A stretch of DNA of 38,670 nt from Parachlamydiales bacterium (GCA_020054065.1 JAGVLX010000022.1:1-38670); one strand, 5' to 3'; positions 25,085 to 34,580 are shown, numbered from the stretch's first letter. Translations and numbers: made by a program. The notes: generated from the sequence alone by a model not told the origin.

Positions 25085-25753
25085 ATGATGCCGTTAGGAG
25101 ATGACAACACAGGCCGTAAATCCGTCCCGATCGTCACCTATCTTTTAATAGCGATAAACGTCATTGTTTTTCTGCTCGAGATGTCGGGCGGTGAAGAGTT
25201 TATCATGCGCTGGTCGTTTGTGCCCAGCCGCTTTGCTGCCAACCCCGTTGGCGACAGCGTCACAATCCTTACTTCGATGTTTATGCATGGCGGTGCATTC
25301 CATCTTTTCGGTAACATGCTTTACTTGTGGATCTTTGGTGATAATGTGGAAGACCGCTTCGGAAAAATTCCGTTCCTGCTCTTCTATCTGATATGTGGTG
25401 TCGCTGCCACCTTTTCACAATTTGTTTCTGACACAAGCATTAGCATACCCAACTTAGGAGCATCTGGCGCCATCGCAGGGGTTCTTGGAGCCTATATCTT
25501 GCTTTATCCAAGTGGAAAAGTGGCTGTTCTCGTCGGCAACGTAGTCACCTCCATGCCCGCTTTAGTGGTGATCGGGATGTGGTTTGTCCTGCAGTTCTTC
25601 AGCACCTTAAGTTCCATGGCAGAAACCAATCCAGGCGAAGGTGGCGGCGTCGCTTATCTTGCCCACATGGGCGGCTTTATCGCCGGGGTGGTCATTACCT
25701 TCATCTATAAAGGAATAAGCGGCACCCCCAGCGGAACACGTCCTACAGTTTAG
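25085..25753 (+). CDS. Rhomboid-family intramembrane serine protease
   Basis: The 222-residue protein cleaves transmembrane substrates within the inner membrane. The catalytic dyad is S127 in NLGASGAIAG and H194 in YLAHMGGFIAG. The HGGAFHLFGNMLYLW segment (loop and helix 2) and six or so membrane helices match the family. An AAAGG run precedes two adjacent ATG codons; the first is used here. Substrates are unknown. The 3' end overlaps the convergent gene at 25743 by 11 bp, so neither has a separate terminator region. Confidence 0.92.
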   Translation: MMPLGDDNTGRKSVPIVTYLLIAINVIVFLLEMSGGEEFIMRWSFVPSRFAANPVGDSVTILTSMFMHGGAFHLFGNMLYLWIFGDNVEDRFGKIPFLLFYLICGVAATFSQFVSDTSISIPNLGASGAIAGVLGAYILLYPSGKVAVLVGNVVTSMPALVVIGMWFVLQFFSTLSSMAETNPGEGGGVAYLAHMGGFIAGVVITFIYKGISGTPSGTRPTV

Positions 25754-26744
25754 CTGTCGCAGGAGCTGGCTGCAAATTACCACTGCCAACAACAGTCAGC
25801 CAGGTGCTAATCTCTACCGTTTGATCAATTAACGTTAGTGGATCAGCATCGTTTAACCAACTCCCGTCTTTTTCTTGAATGCTGACCAAGTAGTTGGATA
25901 TCTCTAAGGCCAATTCATTGCCGCGGGGATCTCCCGTAATCGCCGAATAAGCCGATGCACCCCACGCAACCTTGTGGGAGAAGAAAAACGTTCTTAAGTT
26001 GCCGCTTGATTCATAGAGATAATCGAAATAATATTTTGCCGAGTCAATATACTGCGATTTCTTTGTCGCTAAAAAAAGCTTACACAAGAATGCTAGGGGA
26101 TAACCCAACATAAAATAGGCTTGATTTGGCTCGGTTAAATTCACCTCAAATAGAAATTTATTCGCATCTGGGAATGTGCTGACAATTTTACCATCGTGAG
26201 ACATGCGCAAATAAATCACTTTATCTACGGACTGACGTTCAATGATTTGATGCAGAAAAGCGGCCGCTTTTTCTGCTTCAGCCAAGTGCCCCATATATAA
26301 AGCGGTAAAACCAAGATGGGACGTGGTTAGAACATCTTGCGGGGTCAAAATATTCGGCTGACGAAACGTCTTAAACCCTCCCAGTTTAGGATCAAAATAG
26401 TGCTGAAGATACTTCCATCCAGGATAAGAGATATCAAACCGTCCCATCCGCTGGCTGGCGGTCACAATCCATCCGTTTGTATACGCCCAAAACTCCTGAA
26501 AGGCCGGACTGGCACTTTTATTGTTAGATCCTGTCAGGAAATCCCCTTCAGGTGTCATAAACCGGGATTTAATATGGTCTAAGACTCTCTGGGCCAAGGC
26601 CAATTTACCTGAAATAAAGAGCAACGTGGGAGCTTTATAATAACATGCTAAATCTTCTGGAAATCCTCTGATCGACCCATCGGGTTTAATTTTTTCTTCC
26701 AACCATGCAAGTCCCTTACGCGCAGAATTCAACAGTTGTTCCAT
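25743..26744 (-). CDS. Predicted alpha/alpha-toroid protein, terpenoid cyclase-like fold
   Basis: The 333-residue soluble protein is built of repeated helices with QW/GSW-type motifs: WLEEKIKPDGSIRGF near the N-terminus, and ISNYLVSIQEKDGSWLNDAD near the C-terminus. This pattern resembles the (alpha/alpha)6 barrels of squalene cyclase-like and glycoside-processing proteins. I do not see the DXDD catalytic motif of cyclases, so enzymatic activity is open. It has no signal peptide. A CCAGGAGG-like box (reverse strand of acctcctgg) lies just before the ATG. It converges on the rhomboid gene with an 11-bp overlap. Function unknown. Confidence 0.65.
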   Translation of the reverse strand: MEQLLNSARKGLAWLEEKIKPDGSIRGFPEDLACYYKAPTLLFISGKLALAQRVLDHIKSRFMTPEGDFLTGSNNKSASPAFQEFWAYTNGWIVTASQRMGRFDISYPGWKYLQHYFDPKLGGFKTFRQPNILTPQDVLTTSHLGFTALYMGHLAEAEKAAAFLHQIIERQSVDKVIYLRMSHDGKIVSTFPDANKFLFEVNLTEPNQAYFMLGYPLAFLCKLFLATKKSQYIDSAKYYFDYLYESSGNLRTFFFSHKVAWGASAYSAITGDPRGNELALEISNYLVSIQEKDGSWLNDADPLTLIDQTVEISTWLTVVGSGNLQPAPATAKL

Positions 26745-26847
26745 ACCAACCTCCTGGGGTAAATAAAAATTATCCCATGATGCATTGAATTGCGCAAATT
26801 AAATTTCTGGAATAGTAATGCCGAGCGTTAGGCGGCTTTGGAGTAAA

Positions 26848-27119
26848 ATTTTCACCACAGAGGCACAGAGATCACAGAGTAAAATAAAACAAAGATGACC
26901 AGGATAAACATGATATAGAAAGATGAAATTAGGGTTCGCATGAATCTATTCACACTAACCATAACTGATTTTATCATTTCTTCTATCTTGGTTATCCTGG
27001 TCATCTTTGTTATTTCCTATCCAACATATTTAGTAATCAGTTGAGAATCATCTCTGTGATCTCTGTGCCTCTGTGGTGAAATTAATGAAACAATATCAAG
27101 AAAAAGATGTGTCCAAGTA
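26848..27119. repeat. Nested palindromic MITE-like element 2 (inverted copy of 37774-38041)
   Basis: Outer arms 26850-26879 and 27052-27081 are a perfect 30-bp inverted repeat containing ACCACAGAGGCACAGAG. Inner arms 26888-26907 and 26992-27011 are a perfect 20-bp inverted repeat (AACAAAGATGACCAGGATAA). The whole unit, plus about 38 bp beyond the right arm, reads as the reverse complement of the element at 37774-38041 with roughly 80-85% identity by eye. It fills the gene-free stretch 26745-27162; no gene is visible there. Confidence 0.85.
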
Positions 27120-27162
27120 AGGCAAGGCATGCACTCCCAAAGCTCACTCCGTGCGCATAAAA

Positions 27163-27534
27163 TTAAAATGTCGTGTAAAGCAAGCCCGACGCACAAATGA
27201 TCAATAAGATTGCCAGTAGAGTTGCGACAATATTAGAACCTGTCATCAAATATTTTGTCTCAAGCTCAAAAGAAGATTTCCAATAACTGACCGCTGCCAT
27301 GATAAATACGGCGATGCCTATGACTATCAGCGCTCTACCGGACACAATTGCGATGGTCTGATGGACACTGGTATAAAAAATAGTCAGTTTCGTAATTGCA
27401 AACCCGCCACCGGCAATAGCTAATCCAGTCCGGATCCACGAAGCAAACGTTCGTTCGGAAGCCAGCCGGTTCCGTTCGATCGCTAACCGAGTCCGTTCAC
27501 GGGCAAGGACATTACGCTCTTCATCAAGGTTCAT
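27163..27534 (-). CDS. DUF202 family inner-membrane protein
   Basis: The 123-residue protein starts with an amphipathic RTRLAIERNRLASERTFASW helix, then GLAIAGGGFAITKL and two further hydrophobic helices, the pattern of DUF202/YidH proteins. Function of the family is poorly known. The ATG overlaps the mcsB stop codon (ATGA), so it is the third gene of an mcsA-mcsB-DUF202 operon. A nested palindromic element lies downstream. Confidence 0.85.
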   Translation of the reverse strand: MNLDEERNVLARERTRLAIERNRLASERTFASWIRTGLAIAGGGFAITKLTIFYTSVHQTIAIVSGRALIVIGIAVFIMAAVSYWKSSFELETKYLMTGSNIVATLLAILLIICASGLLYTTF

Positions 27535-28581
27535 ATATGAAGATGGGTATCTTTCAAGTGTTGATGGATAAATTCAGCCCGTTTATGGGGGATTTCATCA
27601 ACCGGAATATCTTGGCTGAATTGATTTAGAAAATGCGCTCGCCTGCATGAAAACAACATTTTATTGAGGTTTTTTAATGTGATGCCATCAATCCACCCTA
27701 ACTCTGTTCCGAGCTTGATCAAGCTGATCGCATTAAGCGCCTCGATCGTTCCAATCTGATACGAGTGGACAAGCACCCCGTAAGCGCGGCTGACTTTATC
27801 TTTGATAACCGTGTTGTTGACGAGTGCTTTACGGGCCGTTTTTTCTTCTGACGCTAATCGCGTCGCGAATGTTCGCAGAGTGGATATGATATTCTCTTCA
27901 GCAATCCCCAACGAATAATTATTGTGGATCGCCACAATATCGCCGATAAGTTCTTGAGGTTTTCCCTGCAAACCTGTCACGTTAATGCTATCGTCGTGGT
28001 TGTTCTCAAGCAGCTCTTTGAGTTTTTCCGTATGAATGAGGGCAGGCGTATGCAAATAGACTGTTGCACACAACCCTGTTCCACATTCGGCTGGATTGGC
28101 GGTGAGAAAACCAAAACGGGGAGTAAATGTGTAAGTCATCTTCGAGCCCAGATTATTTTCAATCTTGGCAAGCTTGTTCCAAGTGGACTCGAGGTCTCCG
28201 GAAATATCAGTCAGCTGGATTTGAATGTGGTCGACAATATTTAACGTGATCAAGATCTGTCCTGTTTCATCGATAATGAACCCTTCACTGCTATGAGCAT
28301 CGTGAAATGAACGCGGTGCCATATAGTGTTCATTCAAATACTCTTTGTCGTGGGGGCTTAGTTCATCGGATTTAAACAGCACCGGATTTTTCAATGCGAT
28401 ATCCGTTAAGATTTCGTTGCTGGCAAGGGAAAGAATTTGTTTTTTTTTTATCGGTATCGAGTTTGCTGGGGAAGTTGAATTTTTCGATGTTGCGGTTGAT
28501 CCGAACCGTAGAAGCTATCCAAATCGGATTATCGTTACTACTCCAGGGCTGTTCGAGTTTGAAGAGTTCATTCTTTTCCAT
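27531..28581 (-). pseudogene. mcsB: McsB-like protein-arginine kinase split by a frameshift
   Basis: Two overlapping frames make one McsB-like protein. The first (ATG at 28581) has the phosphagen-kinase nucleotide motif IASTVRINRN and leaves the family frame after DKKK. The second carries everything from QILSLASNEILTD to the end at 27531. The switch lies in a run of ten A on the coding strand (28440-28449); nine would restore a 349-residue protein. McsB phosphorylates arginines with McsA as activator. The region aligned to the catalytic loop reads FLTANPAECGTGLCATV, with Asn where family members have the reactive Cys and Cys where an Arg is usual, and the NEEDHIRI loop reads NIVDHIQI. So activity is doubtful even if the frame is restored. 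A sequencing error or slippage in the A10 tract is possible. The start overlaps mcsA by 14 bp. Confidence 0.8.
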
Positions 28582-29122
28582 CAGAGCGCTCCGTCAGTTC
28601 TTTGATTTGATCGCGCAGGAGAGCTGCCTGTTCATAGTCTTCGCGGCGCAAGGTTTCGGCTAGCGCGTCATTTAATGCCAGTAAACGTAGCGCGGGATTG
28701 ATCTCTTTGCTTTCGCCTGGAACGCGCCCGACATGGATTGGCATCGATTTTTTAGTGGTCGTGATGCGCGGAGAGACCCGATTGGTACTGACAAGTTCGC
28801 TGAGGATCACTTCATCAAATACATCGTAACAGACGCTGCATCCCAAAAAGTTGCCCATCCGGATAGCCTCCAACGTCGTTCCGCAGTTGCCGCACGTCAC
28901 GCTCGCCGGTCCTTCAGCAGTTTGATCGCCTAAACGAGCAGGAATTCCATGCAGACGGCGCTGTAGTTGGGGGCAATCGGAGCACATAACCGTGTGGGTG
29001 ATGGTATTCCCGATCACTTCGGTATAACGGACAGCCAGCTTTTTGCGGCATTCGCTGCATTCCAGCGGGCGGTCTTCGGAAAGGTCGCCATTGTTTAATT
29101 CGTCGTTCGTTGGATCCGGCAT
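28568..29122 (-). CDS. mcsA: McsA-like zinc-finger protein with UVR motif
   Basis: The 184-residue protein has four CXXC pairs (CSEC, CSDC, CGNC, CSVC) in the first 100 residues, able to bind two zinc ions, and a C-terminal UvrB/UvrC motif (about residues 148-180: DALAETLRREDYEQAALLRD). This is the layout of McsA, the activator of McsB. The gene is first in the mcsA-mcsB-DUF202 operon, with a near-consensus promoter upstream (29173-29201). The stop region overlaps the mcsB start by 14 bp. Intact mcsA beside a frameshifted mcsB is unusual. Confidence 0.9.
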   Translation of the reverse strand: MPDPTNDELNNGDLSEDRPLECSECRKKLAVRYTEVIGNTITHTVMCSDCPQLQRRLHGIPARLGDQTAEGPASVTCGNCGTTLEAIRMGNFLGCSVCYDVFDEVILSELVSTNRVSPRITTTKKSMPIHVGRVPGESKEINPALRLLALNDALAETLRREDYEQAALLRDQIKELTERSDGKE

Positions 29123-29172
29123 GAGTGAAGCCTTGGAAGTTAGTGAATTAAATCGCTATCTTTGTGCTATGG

Positions 29173-29201
29173 AATATAGGAATTAAATATATAATTGTCA
29201 A
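29173..29201 (-). promoter_or_regulatory. Promoter of the mcsA operon
   Basis: On the minus strand a perfect TTGACA (29196-29201) and TATATT (29173-29178) are 17 bp apart. Its -35 box overlaps the -35 box of a plus-strand promoter, so the two divergent promoters probably compete. Confidence 0.75.
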
Positions 29202-29223
29202 AGCTGGAACAAGGGTGTACAAT
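29195..29223 (+). promoter_or_regulatory. Promoter of the copper island (plus strand)
   Basis: TTGTCA (29195-29200) and TACAAT (29218-29223) are 17 bp apart. The start codon at 29264 follows with an AGGGA ribosome-binding site. The -35 boxes of this and the divergent mcsA promoter share five bases. Confidence 0.65.
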
Positions 29224-29263
29224 TTCCTCAATGCAAGGGGACGATTCTAATTTAGGGATTTAG

Positions 29264-30673
29264 ATGATAGCTAATGGCAGATCATCTCTCTCCAGAGTAA
29301 GTCTCCTTAGCTTCGTTTGCTTGTTTTATCTCGGATGCGCTAAAACCCCACCCCCAAGCGATCTATGCATCGCTTCTTCCATTTATAACCGAATTGATAA
29401 AGCGACTTACTGGAATCAGGTTTACTGCAACAATGAGCTGATTGACGAAGCCTTGCAATTTTTGCTTCAACAAGAGTTGACTGTAGACGGAGCAGTTCAA
29501 ATCGCTCTGCTCAATAATCCTCAAATCCAAGCCCTGTATGCCGACGTCGGCATCGCCCAAGCAGATCTTATAGAAGCAGGTCTATGGTCTAATCCCGCCT
29601 TCGATATTGTTTTCCGTTATTCGAATATAAGCGGTGATAAGACGAATATCGAATATTCGGTCACCTCAAGCTTTATCGATCTTCTGCTTATTCCTTTACG
29701 GGTAAAAATTGCACAAGCCGAACTGGAACAAACAACCTTACGGGTGACGAACGAAATCCTCGACTCGACTTGGCTTTTGATGTCGAGTAAACATTTTATG
29801 AGCTGCAGGCCGCTCAGCACATGTTAAAAACGCTTCAAGATATCGCAGACCTCACTAAGATCCAGCAACAGGTTGCAGAGCGTCAAGCAAACGTAGGAGA
29901 CATCTATAAGCTGGATTTACAGCAAACCCAATCGTCATATTTGGAAGCTGCACTAGAAGCTGCCAAAATGCAAAATGAGATCACTCACCTGAGAGAAAAA
30001 CTCAATCGCTTGCTTGGCCTTTGTGAAAATGTCCCTTGGGCCATTTCAGAACAGTTGCCTGATGACAATTGCATCGATTTCCCTATCGAATGTTTAGAAT
30101 CTGTTGCGTTCAGCGAAAGACTAGACCTTCAAGCCGCACGCTTTAACGTCATTCGCATCAGCCAGATGCTCGGGATAAAACAATGGTGGGTTTATACGCA
30201 AGGGCGGATTGGTATCGGTGGAGAACGTGAACTTGCCGGCAATAACGTGCTAGGTCCTGCATTTGCCGGTGAAATCCCCCTTATTCAACTATGGGCAAGC
30301 CGATCGTATGCGCCTTTACGCAGAATTGCAGCAAGCTCAGGATCAACTGGCCGCTTTGGAAATTCAGGTTCTATCAGAAGTTCGGGAAGCGTATGCCATT
30401 CTTAAAAACGATTTGGATATCTTGACCCATTATCGCAATGACATTATTCCTCTTCGTGCCTCAATTCTAGCTACATCAGAAGAACTTTATAATGTCATGG
30501 GGCTTGGGATAGAACGCTTGCTGGACAATAAACGCTTAGAGCTGCAAATGAGCGTCAACTATGCCACGGCTTTGCGTAATTATTGGCTGGCGCGTGTGCA
30601 AATGGATCGTGCATTAGGCGGTAAGTTATATGTGGTGTTAAAGAAGATGCAATGCGAAAAGGTTGTTGAATGA
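29264..30673 (+). pseudogene. TolC/CusC-like outer-membrane efflux lipoprotein, decayed
   Basis: Three frames together encode one outer-membrane efflux factor. It starts with a lipoprotein signal (LLSFVCLFYLGC, lipobox YLGC) and continues with TolC-type helical repeats (TVDGAVQIALLNNPQIQALY, KLDLQQTQSSYLEAALEAAK, and AELQQAQDQLAALE). Three lesions are visible. A CTCGA unit is doubled at 29759-29768, shifting the frame. A TAA at 29788-29790 stands where the family frame needs a Gln-like codon. An extra base lies in the C5 run near 30276-30280 (IPLFNYGQ restored by removing one). The gene overlaps the multicopper oxidase start by 4 bp. It would have been the outer-membrane arm of a copper efflux system. 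Confidence 0.82.
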
Positions 30674-31992
30674 AAAATTCCTTGCTGCTGGCAGTCGTTT
30701 TTGGGCTTTTGATCGGCTTCTCTTCAAACGGGCACGCTGCTCCTGCCAAACACCCTTCTGTAATTACACCCAACGTCGGATCTCTGCCATGGGTGATGGA
30801 TGGAGACGTCAAAGTGTTCCATCTTATTGCTGAGCCAGTCCGCAGAGAATTTGCCCCAGGTTTCTGGGTCAATTGTTGGGGTTACAACGGAACAAGCCCA
30901 GGACCGACCATTGAAGCGGTTGAAGGGGACAAAGTCAGGATCCTTGTCACGAACAAGCTCAATGAACCTACCACGGTACACTGGCATGGGATTATTTTAC
31001 CAAATGGGATGGACGGAGTTGTCGGCCTGACCCAAAAAGCAATCCAGCCAGGTGAAACATACAAATACGAGTTCACACTTAGGCAAAACGGTACTTTCAT
31101 GTACCATCCCCATGCCGATGAGCTCGTTCAAATAGCCTTAGGGATGGAAGGATTTTTTATTATCCATCCTAAAAATGGAGATGATCCCCCGGTTGACCGT
31201 GACTTTGCGCTCTTCCTCCATGAGTGGCGTGTTCCCATGGGAGCAAGCACTCCGGATCCATTTGAAATGCTCGATTTTAATTTGTTCACATTTAACAGCG
31301 TCCTATTTTCTAAGATTGAATCACTGGTTGCCAAAACAGGCGATCGCGTGCGAATTCGTTTTGGCAACGTCATGATGAATAGCCATCCCATCCACCTGCA
31401 TGGTTATGAATTTGTTCTAACTAGAAAAGGAGCAAAGAAGCTATCCCCAGCAGCACAAACAAGCGAGGTGACCGTGCTTGTCGCGCCGGGAGAGACTCGG
31501 GATATTGAATTTATCGCGGATAACCCGGGAGACTGGGCGCTGCATTGCCATAAATCGCACCACACGATGAATCAAATGGGACATAATCTTCCCAATTTAA
31601 CTGGCATTAACACAGAGGGCTTGAACAATGAGATCAAACGTTTCATACCGAATTTTACCGGATTAATGAACGTCAATGGGATGAACGAGATGTTTGAAAT
31701 GTATGGTTCCCGCAAAGGGGTCGAGATGCTCACGAATATGAAGATAAACCTCTCACCAATCGGCAGTCCTGGACCTTTTGGTGTGATTGAGTTTGGAGGC
31801 ATGTTCACTATTGTAAAGGTCAGAGATGATTTGAAAAATTATGATGATCCGGGCTGGTATCAGCATCCTCCAGGTACAGTTGCCGGACCTGTCAAACTTG
31901 AAAATGAAATCTACGATCGTACGTACTCTAAGAAGTACCATGAAAATTGGATGCAAAGCAAACCGAACGACAGCATGGAACATAAGCACTGA
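30670..31992 (+). CDS. Multicopper oxidase (copper-resistance type)
   Basis: The 440-residue exported protein has a signal peptide (LLLAVVFGLLIGFSSNGHA) and all four copper-ligand clusters: HWHG (104-107), HPH (146-148), HPIHLHG (239-245) and HCHKSHHTM (292-300), with type-1 ligands C293, H298 and M303. It should oxidise Cu(I) or organic substrates in the periplasm, limiting copper toxicity. After the fourth cluster (residue 303 of 440) there is a C-terminal extension rich in Met, Asn and His (NVNGMNEMFEMYG, SMEHKH), which could bind copper. Its ATG overlaps the stop of the decayed efflux gene, so translation may now depend on an internal AAAGG site. Confidence 0.92.
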   Translation: MKNSLLLAVVFGLLIGFSSNGHAAPAKHPSVITPNVGSLPWVMDGDVKVFHLIAEPVRREFAPGFWVNCWGYNGTSPGPTIEAVEGDKVRILVTNKLNEPTTVHWHGIILPNGMDGVVGLTQKAIQPGETYKYEFTLRQNGTFMYHPHADELVQIALGMEGFFIIHPKNGDDPPVDRDFALFLHEWRVPMGASTPDPFEMLDFNLFTFNSVLFSKIESLVAKTGDRVRIRFGNVMMNSHPIHLHGYEFVLTRKGAKKLSPAAQTSEVTVLVAPGETRDIEFIADNPGDWALHCHKSHHTMNQMGHNLPNLTGINTEGLNNEIKRFIPNFTGLMNVNGMNEMFEMYGSRKGVEMLTNMKINLSPIGSPGPFGVIEFGGMFTIVKVRDDLKNYDDPGWYQHPPGTVAGPVKLENEIYDRTYSKKYHENWMQSKPNDSMEHKH

Positions 31993-32086
31993 ATTTATTA
32001 TTTTCTGACCTGTGCCATTTTAACAAAATGACTTTAAATAGTTTGCTTAAGAGAATGCGGAATACGCCTCATATTCTTAAAATGAC

Positions 32087-32398
32087 TTAACGCAGAGACG
32101 GGGAGTCGGAGAGACGCAGAGAAATCAAATATCACCACAGAGACACAGAGGCACAGAGAGATGCAAAAAAATAACACAGATAACCAAGATGACTAGAATA
32201 GGAAACTAGGGTATACGTACATATTGTTGAATTCGATCATTTCATTCCTTTTTTAATTTATTACATCAAACTATTAGCTTTATCCTGCCGCCGTAGGCGA
32301 TCCTGTTTATCATTGTTTGTCTTTTTATCTCTGTGTTCTCTATGCCACTGTGGTGAAGAGTATCTCTGCGTCTCTCCGGCTCCCCGTCTCTGCGTTAA
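32087..32398. repeat. Nested palindromic MITE-like element 3
   Basis: Outer arms 32087-32122 and 32363-32398 pair at 35 of 36 positions (TTAACGCAGAGACGGGGAG...). Just inside them lies a second arm pair of the TCACCACAGAG type (32132-32160 with 32329-32356, imperfect). Further in are a weak AACCAAGATGACTAG relic and a GCCGCCGTAGGCGATCC segment. One arm type has thus been inserted around the other. It fills the gap 31993-32412 between two convergent copper genes; no gene is visible. Confidence 0.8.
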
Positions 32399-32412
32399 TC
32401 ATTGGCAGTAGT

Positions 32413-34488
32413 TTACAATTTGACATTCTTTAACCTTAAGGCATTCCCAATCACTGAAACAGAACTTAAACTCATCGCTAAGGCAGCGATCATTGGGTTG
32501 AGCAGCAAGCCAGTGAATGGATAAAATATACCGGTAGCAATTGGAATACTTAACACGTTGTAGATAAAGGCAAGAAAAAGGTTCTGCCGAATATTTTTCA
32601 TCATTGCATGACTTAAATGGATCGCACGGACAATCCCTAATAAATCCCCTTTGACTAGGGTGACCTCAGCACTTTCCATCGCCACATCTGTTCCAGTGCC
32701 CATCGCAATTCCCACATCAGCCGCCGCCAATGCAGGAGCATCATTAATTTCATCCCCTGCCATCGCTACCAATCCATTTTTTTCTTTTATTTGTTTTACA
32801 AACTCCTGCTTTTCACCAGGTGCCACTCCTGCATGCACTTCATCGATCCCCAACTGACTTGCCACCGCCTGTGCTGTCTGAGTGTTATCACCTGAAAGCA
32901 TAATCACTTTTTGTCCCAATTGATGCAGTTCTTGAATAGCGTCTTTGGTTGTGTGTTTTATCGGATCGGCGACAGTCACAAATCCGGCTGCTTCTCCATC
33001 CACTGCAACAAATATCAAGGTGCGCGCTTTAGCTTGCAATTCTTGCACCCTTTGCCGAAACGATTCTAACTCTTGGATATTTCTCTCTTGGAGTAAACCG
33101 GGTTTTCCGACTAAGACTTCATGGTTCTCTACCCTTCCAGTTACTCCTCCGCCTGTGATCGATTGAAATTGCTCCGCTTTAGGAATTGTGATCCCTCGTT
33201 CCCTAGCACTCTGGACAATCGATGCTGCCAGGGGATGCTCGCTCGATTGCTCGACAGCAGCAGCGAGGCGCAACAACTCTTGTTCATTTCCGTTGGCGGC
33301 GACCACCTCGATCACTTTCGGCTTGCCTTCAGTCAATGTCCCCGTTTTGTCTACAACGATTGTCTTTACTTCTTCGAGTTTCTCTAACGCTTCCGCATTC
33401 TTGATCAACACTCCCGCTTCCGCACCACGACCCATTCCGACCATAATAGACATTGGCGTCGCCAAGCCAAGGGCGCATGGACATGCGATGATGAGCACCG
33501 CCACTGCGTTGACTAGGCCGATAACAAAAGATGGTTCTGGACCAATCCATGACCAAATGAGAAATGTTACAAGTGCAACTAAAATGACAATCGGGACAAA
33601 ATAACCAGATACGGTATCGGCTAAGCTCTGGATAGGAGCACGGCTGCGTTGGGCATCAGAAACCATCTGAACGATGCGTGAAAGCAATGTTTCTTTTCCG
33701 ATTTTTTCAGCCCGCATCAGAAAAGTTCCGGTTTGATTGATCGTACCGCCAATGATCTCATTGCCAACTTCTTTTTCAGCTGGAAGTGGCTCTCCAGTGA
33801 TCATCGATTCATCAATAGTGCTGTGGCCCTCGATGATTTTGCCGTCGACTGGAATTTTCTCTCCAGGACGCACTCGCAAAATATCTCCTATATTGACGTG
33901 CTCGATAGGGATTTCTTTTTCATCACCATTGACGACGATTCTGGCCGATTTAGCTGCTCGCCCTAACAATCCCTTAATCGCCTGGCTAGTTTGACTTCTT
34001 GCTCTAAGTTCAAGAACTTGCCCTAGCAACACTAGTACAGTGATGATTGCAGCTGTTTCAAAATACAATGGTGGTTTTCCTTGATGAGCTAAAGGAGGGG
34101 GAAATATTTGAGGAAAGAAAAATGCAACAACACTATACACATATGCAACTCCCACACCCAAAGCAATCAAGCTAAACATATTTAGACGGCGATTGACAAT
34201 CGACTGCCATCCTCTGACAAAAAAGGGCCAACCGACCCATAAGACAACCGGTGTGCTTAAAAGAAGTTGCAGCCAATCCAAATTTACCGCAGTGGGAATC
34301 ATCGCCAGGATTAAAAGCGGGATTGATAAAGCTACACCAACCCAAAAACGGAATCGCATGTCATTGTATTCTGAAAGATCTTCTGATGCCTCCACCTGTT
34401 TTGGCTCTAAAGTCATGCCGCAGATGGGGCAATTGCCTGGCCGTTCTTGTACGATTTCCGGATGCATCGGGCAAGTGTATTGGGTCAT
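32413..34488 (-). CDS. copA: Copper-translocating P-type ATPase with N-terminal metal-binding domain
   Basis: ATG at 34488, with AGGA 7 nt upstream, gives 691 residues (a TTG at 34494 adds two). The N-terminus is a heavy-metal-binding domain of the [11 protein letters not shown]...CPICGM type rather than a classic CXXC HMA domain. It then has the P1B layout: two early helices, an actuator TGEP, the metal-site helix with [10 protein letters not shown] (C336, C338), phosphorylated D380 in [15 protein letters not shown], and GDGI-like [10 protein letters not shown] in the hinge. The CPC motif indicates Cu(+) or Ag(+) export across the inner membrane. Note GDEINDAP instead of the usual GDGINDAP. 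It faces the multicopper oxidase convergently. The gene symbol is by function class. Confidence 0.93.
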   Translation of the reverse strand: MTQYTCPMHPEIVQERPGNCPICGMTLEPKQVEASEDLSEYNDMRFRFWVGVALSIPLLILAMIPTAVNLDWLQLLLSTPVVLWVGWPFFVRGWQSIVNRRLNMFSLIALGVGVAYVYSVVAFFFPQIFPPPLAHQGKPPLYFETAAIITVLVLLGQVLELRARSQTSQAIKGLLGRAAKSARIVVNGDEKEIPIEHVNIGDILRVRPGEKIPVDGKIIEGHSTIDESMITGEPLPAEKEVGNEIIGGTINQTGTFLMRAEKIGKETLLSRIVQMVSDAQRSRAPIQSLADTVSGYFVPIVILVALVTFLIWSWIGPEPSFVIGLVNAVAVLIIACPCALGLATPMSIMVGMGRGAEAGVLIKNAEALEKLEEVKTIVVDKTGTLTEGKPKVIEVVAANGNEQELLRLAAAVEQSSEHPLAASIVQSARERGITIPKAEQFQSITGGGVTGRVENHEVLVGKPGLLQERNIQELESFRQRVQELQAKARTLIFVAVDGEAAGFVTVADPIKHTTKDAIQELHQLGQKVIMLSGDNTQTAQAVASQLGIDEVHAGVAPGEKQEFVKQIKEKNGLVAMAGDEINDAPALAAADVGIAMGTGTDVAMESAEVTLVKGDLLGIVRAIHLSHAMMKNIRQNLFLAFIYNVLSIPIATGIFYPFTGLLLNPMIAALAMSLSSVSVIGNALRLKNVKL

Positions 34489-34531
34489 AATCAATTCCTA
34501 TCTCACTACTATGGCATTCTTTAGTCTTATA

Positions 34532-34560
34532 TTGACTACATTTTTTCATCATAATACAAT
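34532..34560 (+). promoter_or_regulatory. Near-consensus promoter with no intact gene directly behind it
   Basis: TTGACT (34532-34537) and TACAAT (34555-34560) are 17 bp apart. An AGGAG box (34570-34574) and ATG (34581) follow, but that frame is only 8 codons long before a TAG. The next intact gene starts at 34887. Confidence 0.65.
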
Positions 34561-34580
34561 TATCTAAATAGGAGATATTT

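Noticed and set aside
26337..26582. 81-codon plus-strand frame inside the toroid protein gene
   Set aside because: Antisense to a well-formed coding frame and without recognisable motifs.
32651..34567. Plus-strand open frames opposite the P-type ATPase
   Set aside because: Low-complexity Ser/Thr/Pro-rich translations, typical of antisense frames of a conserved gene.
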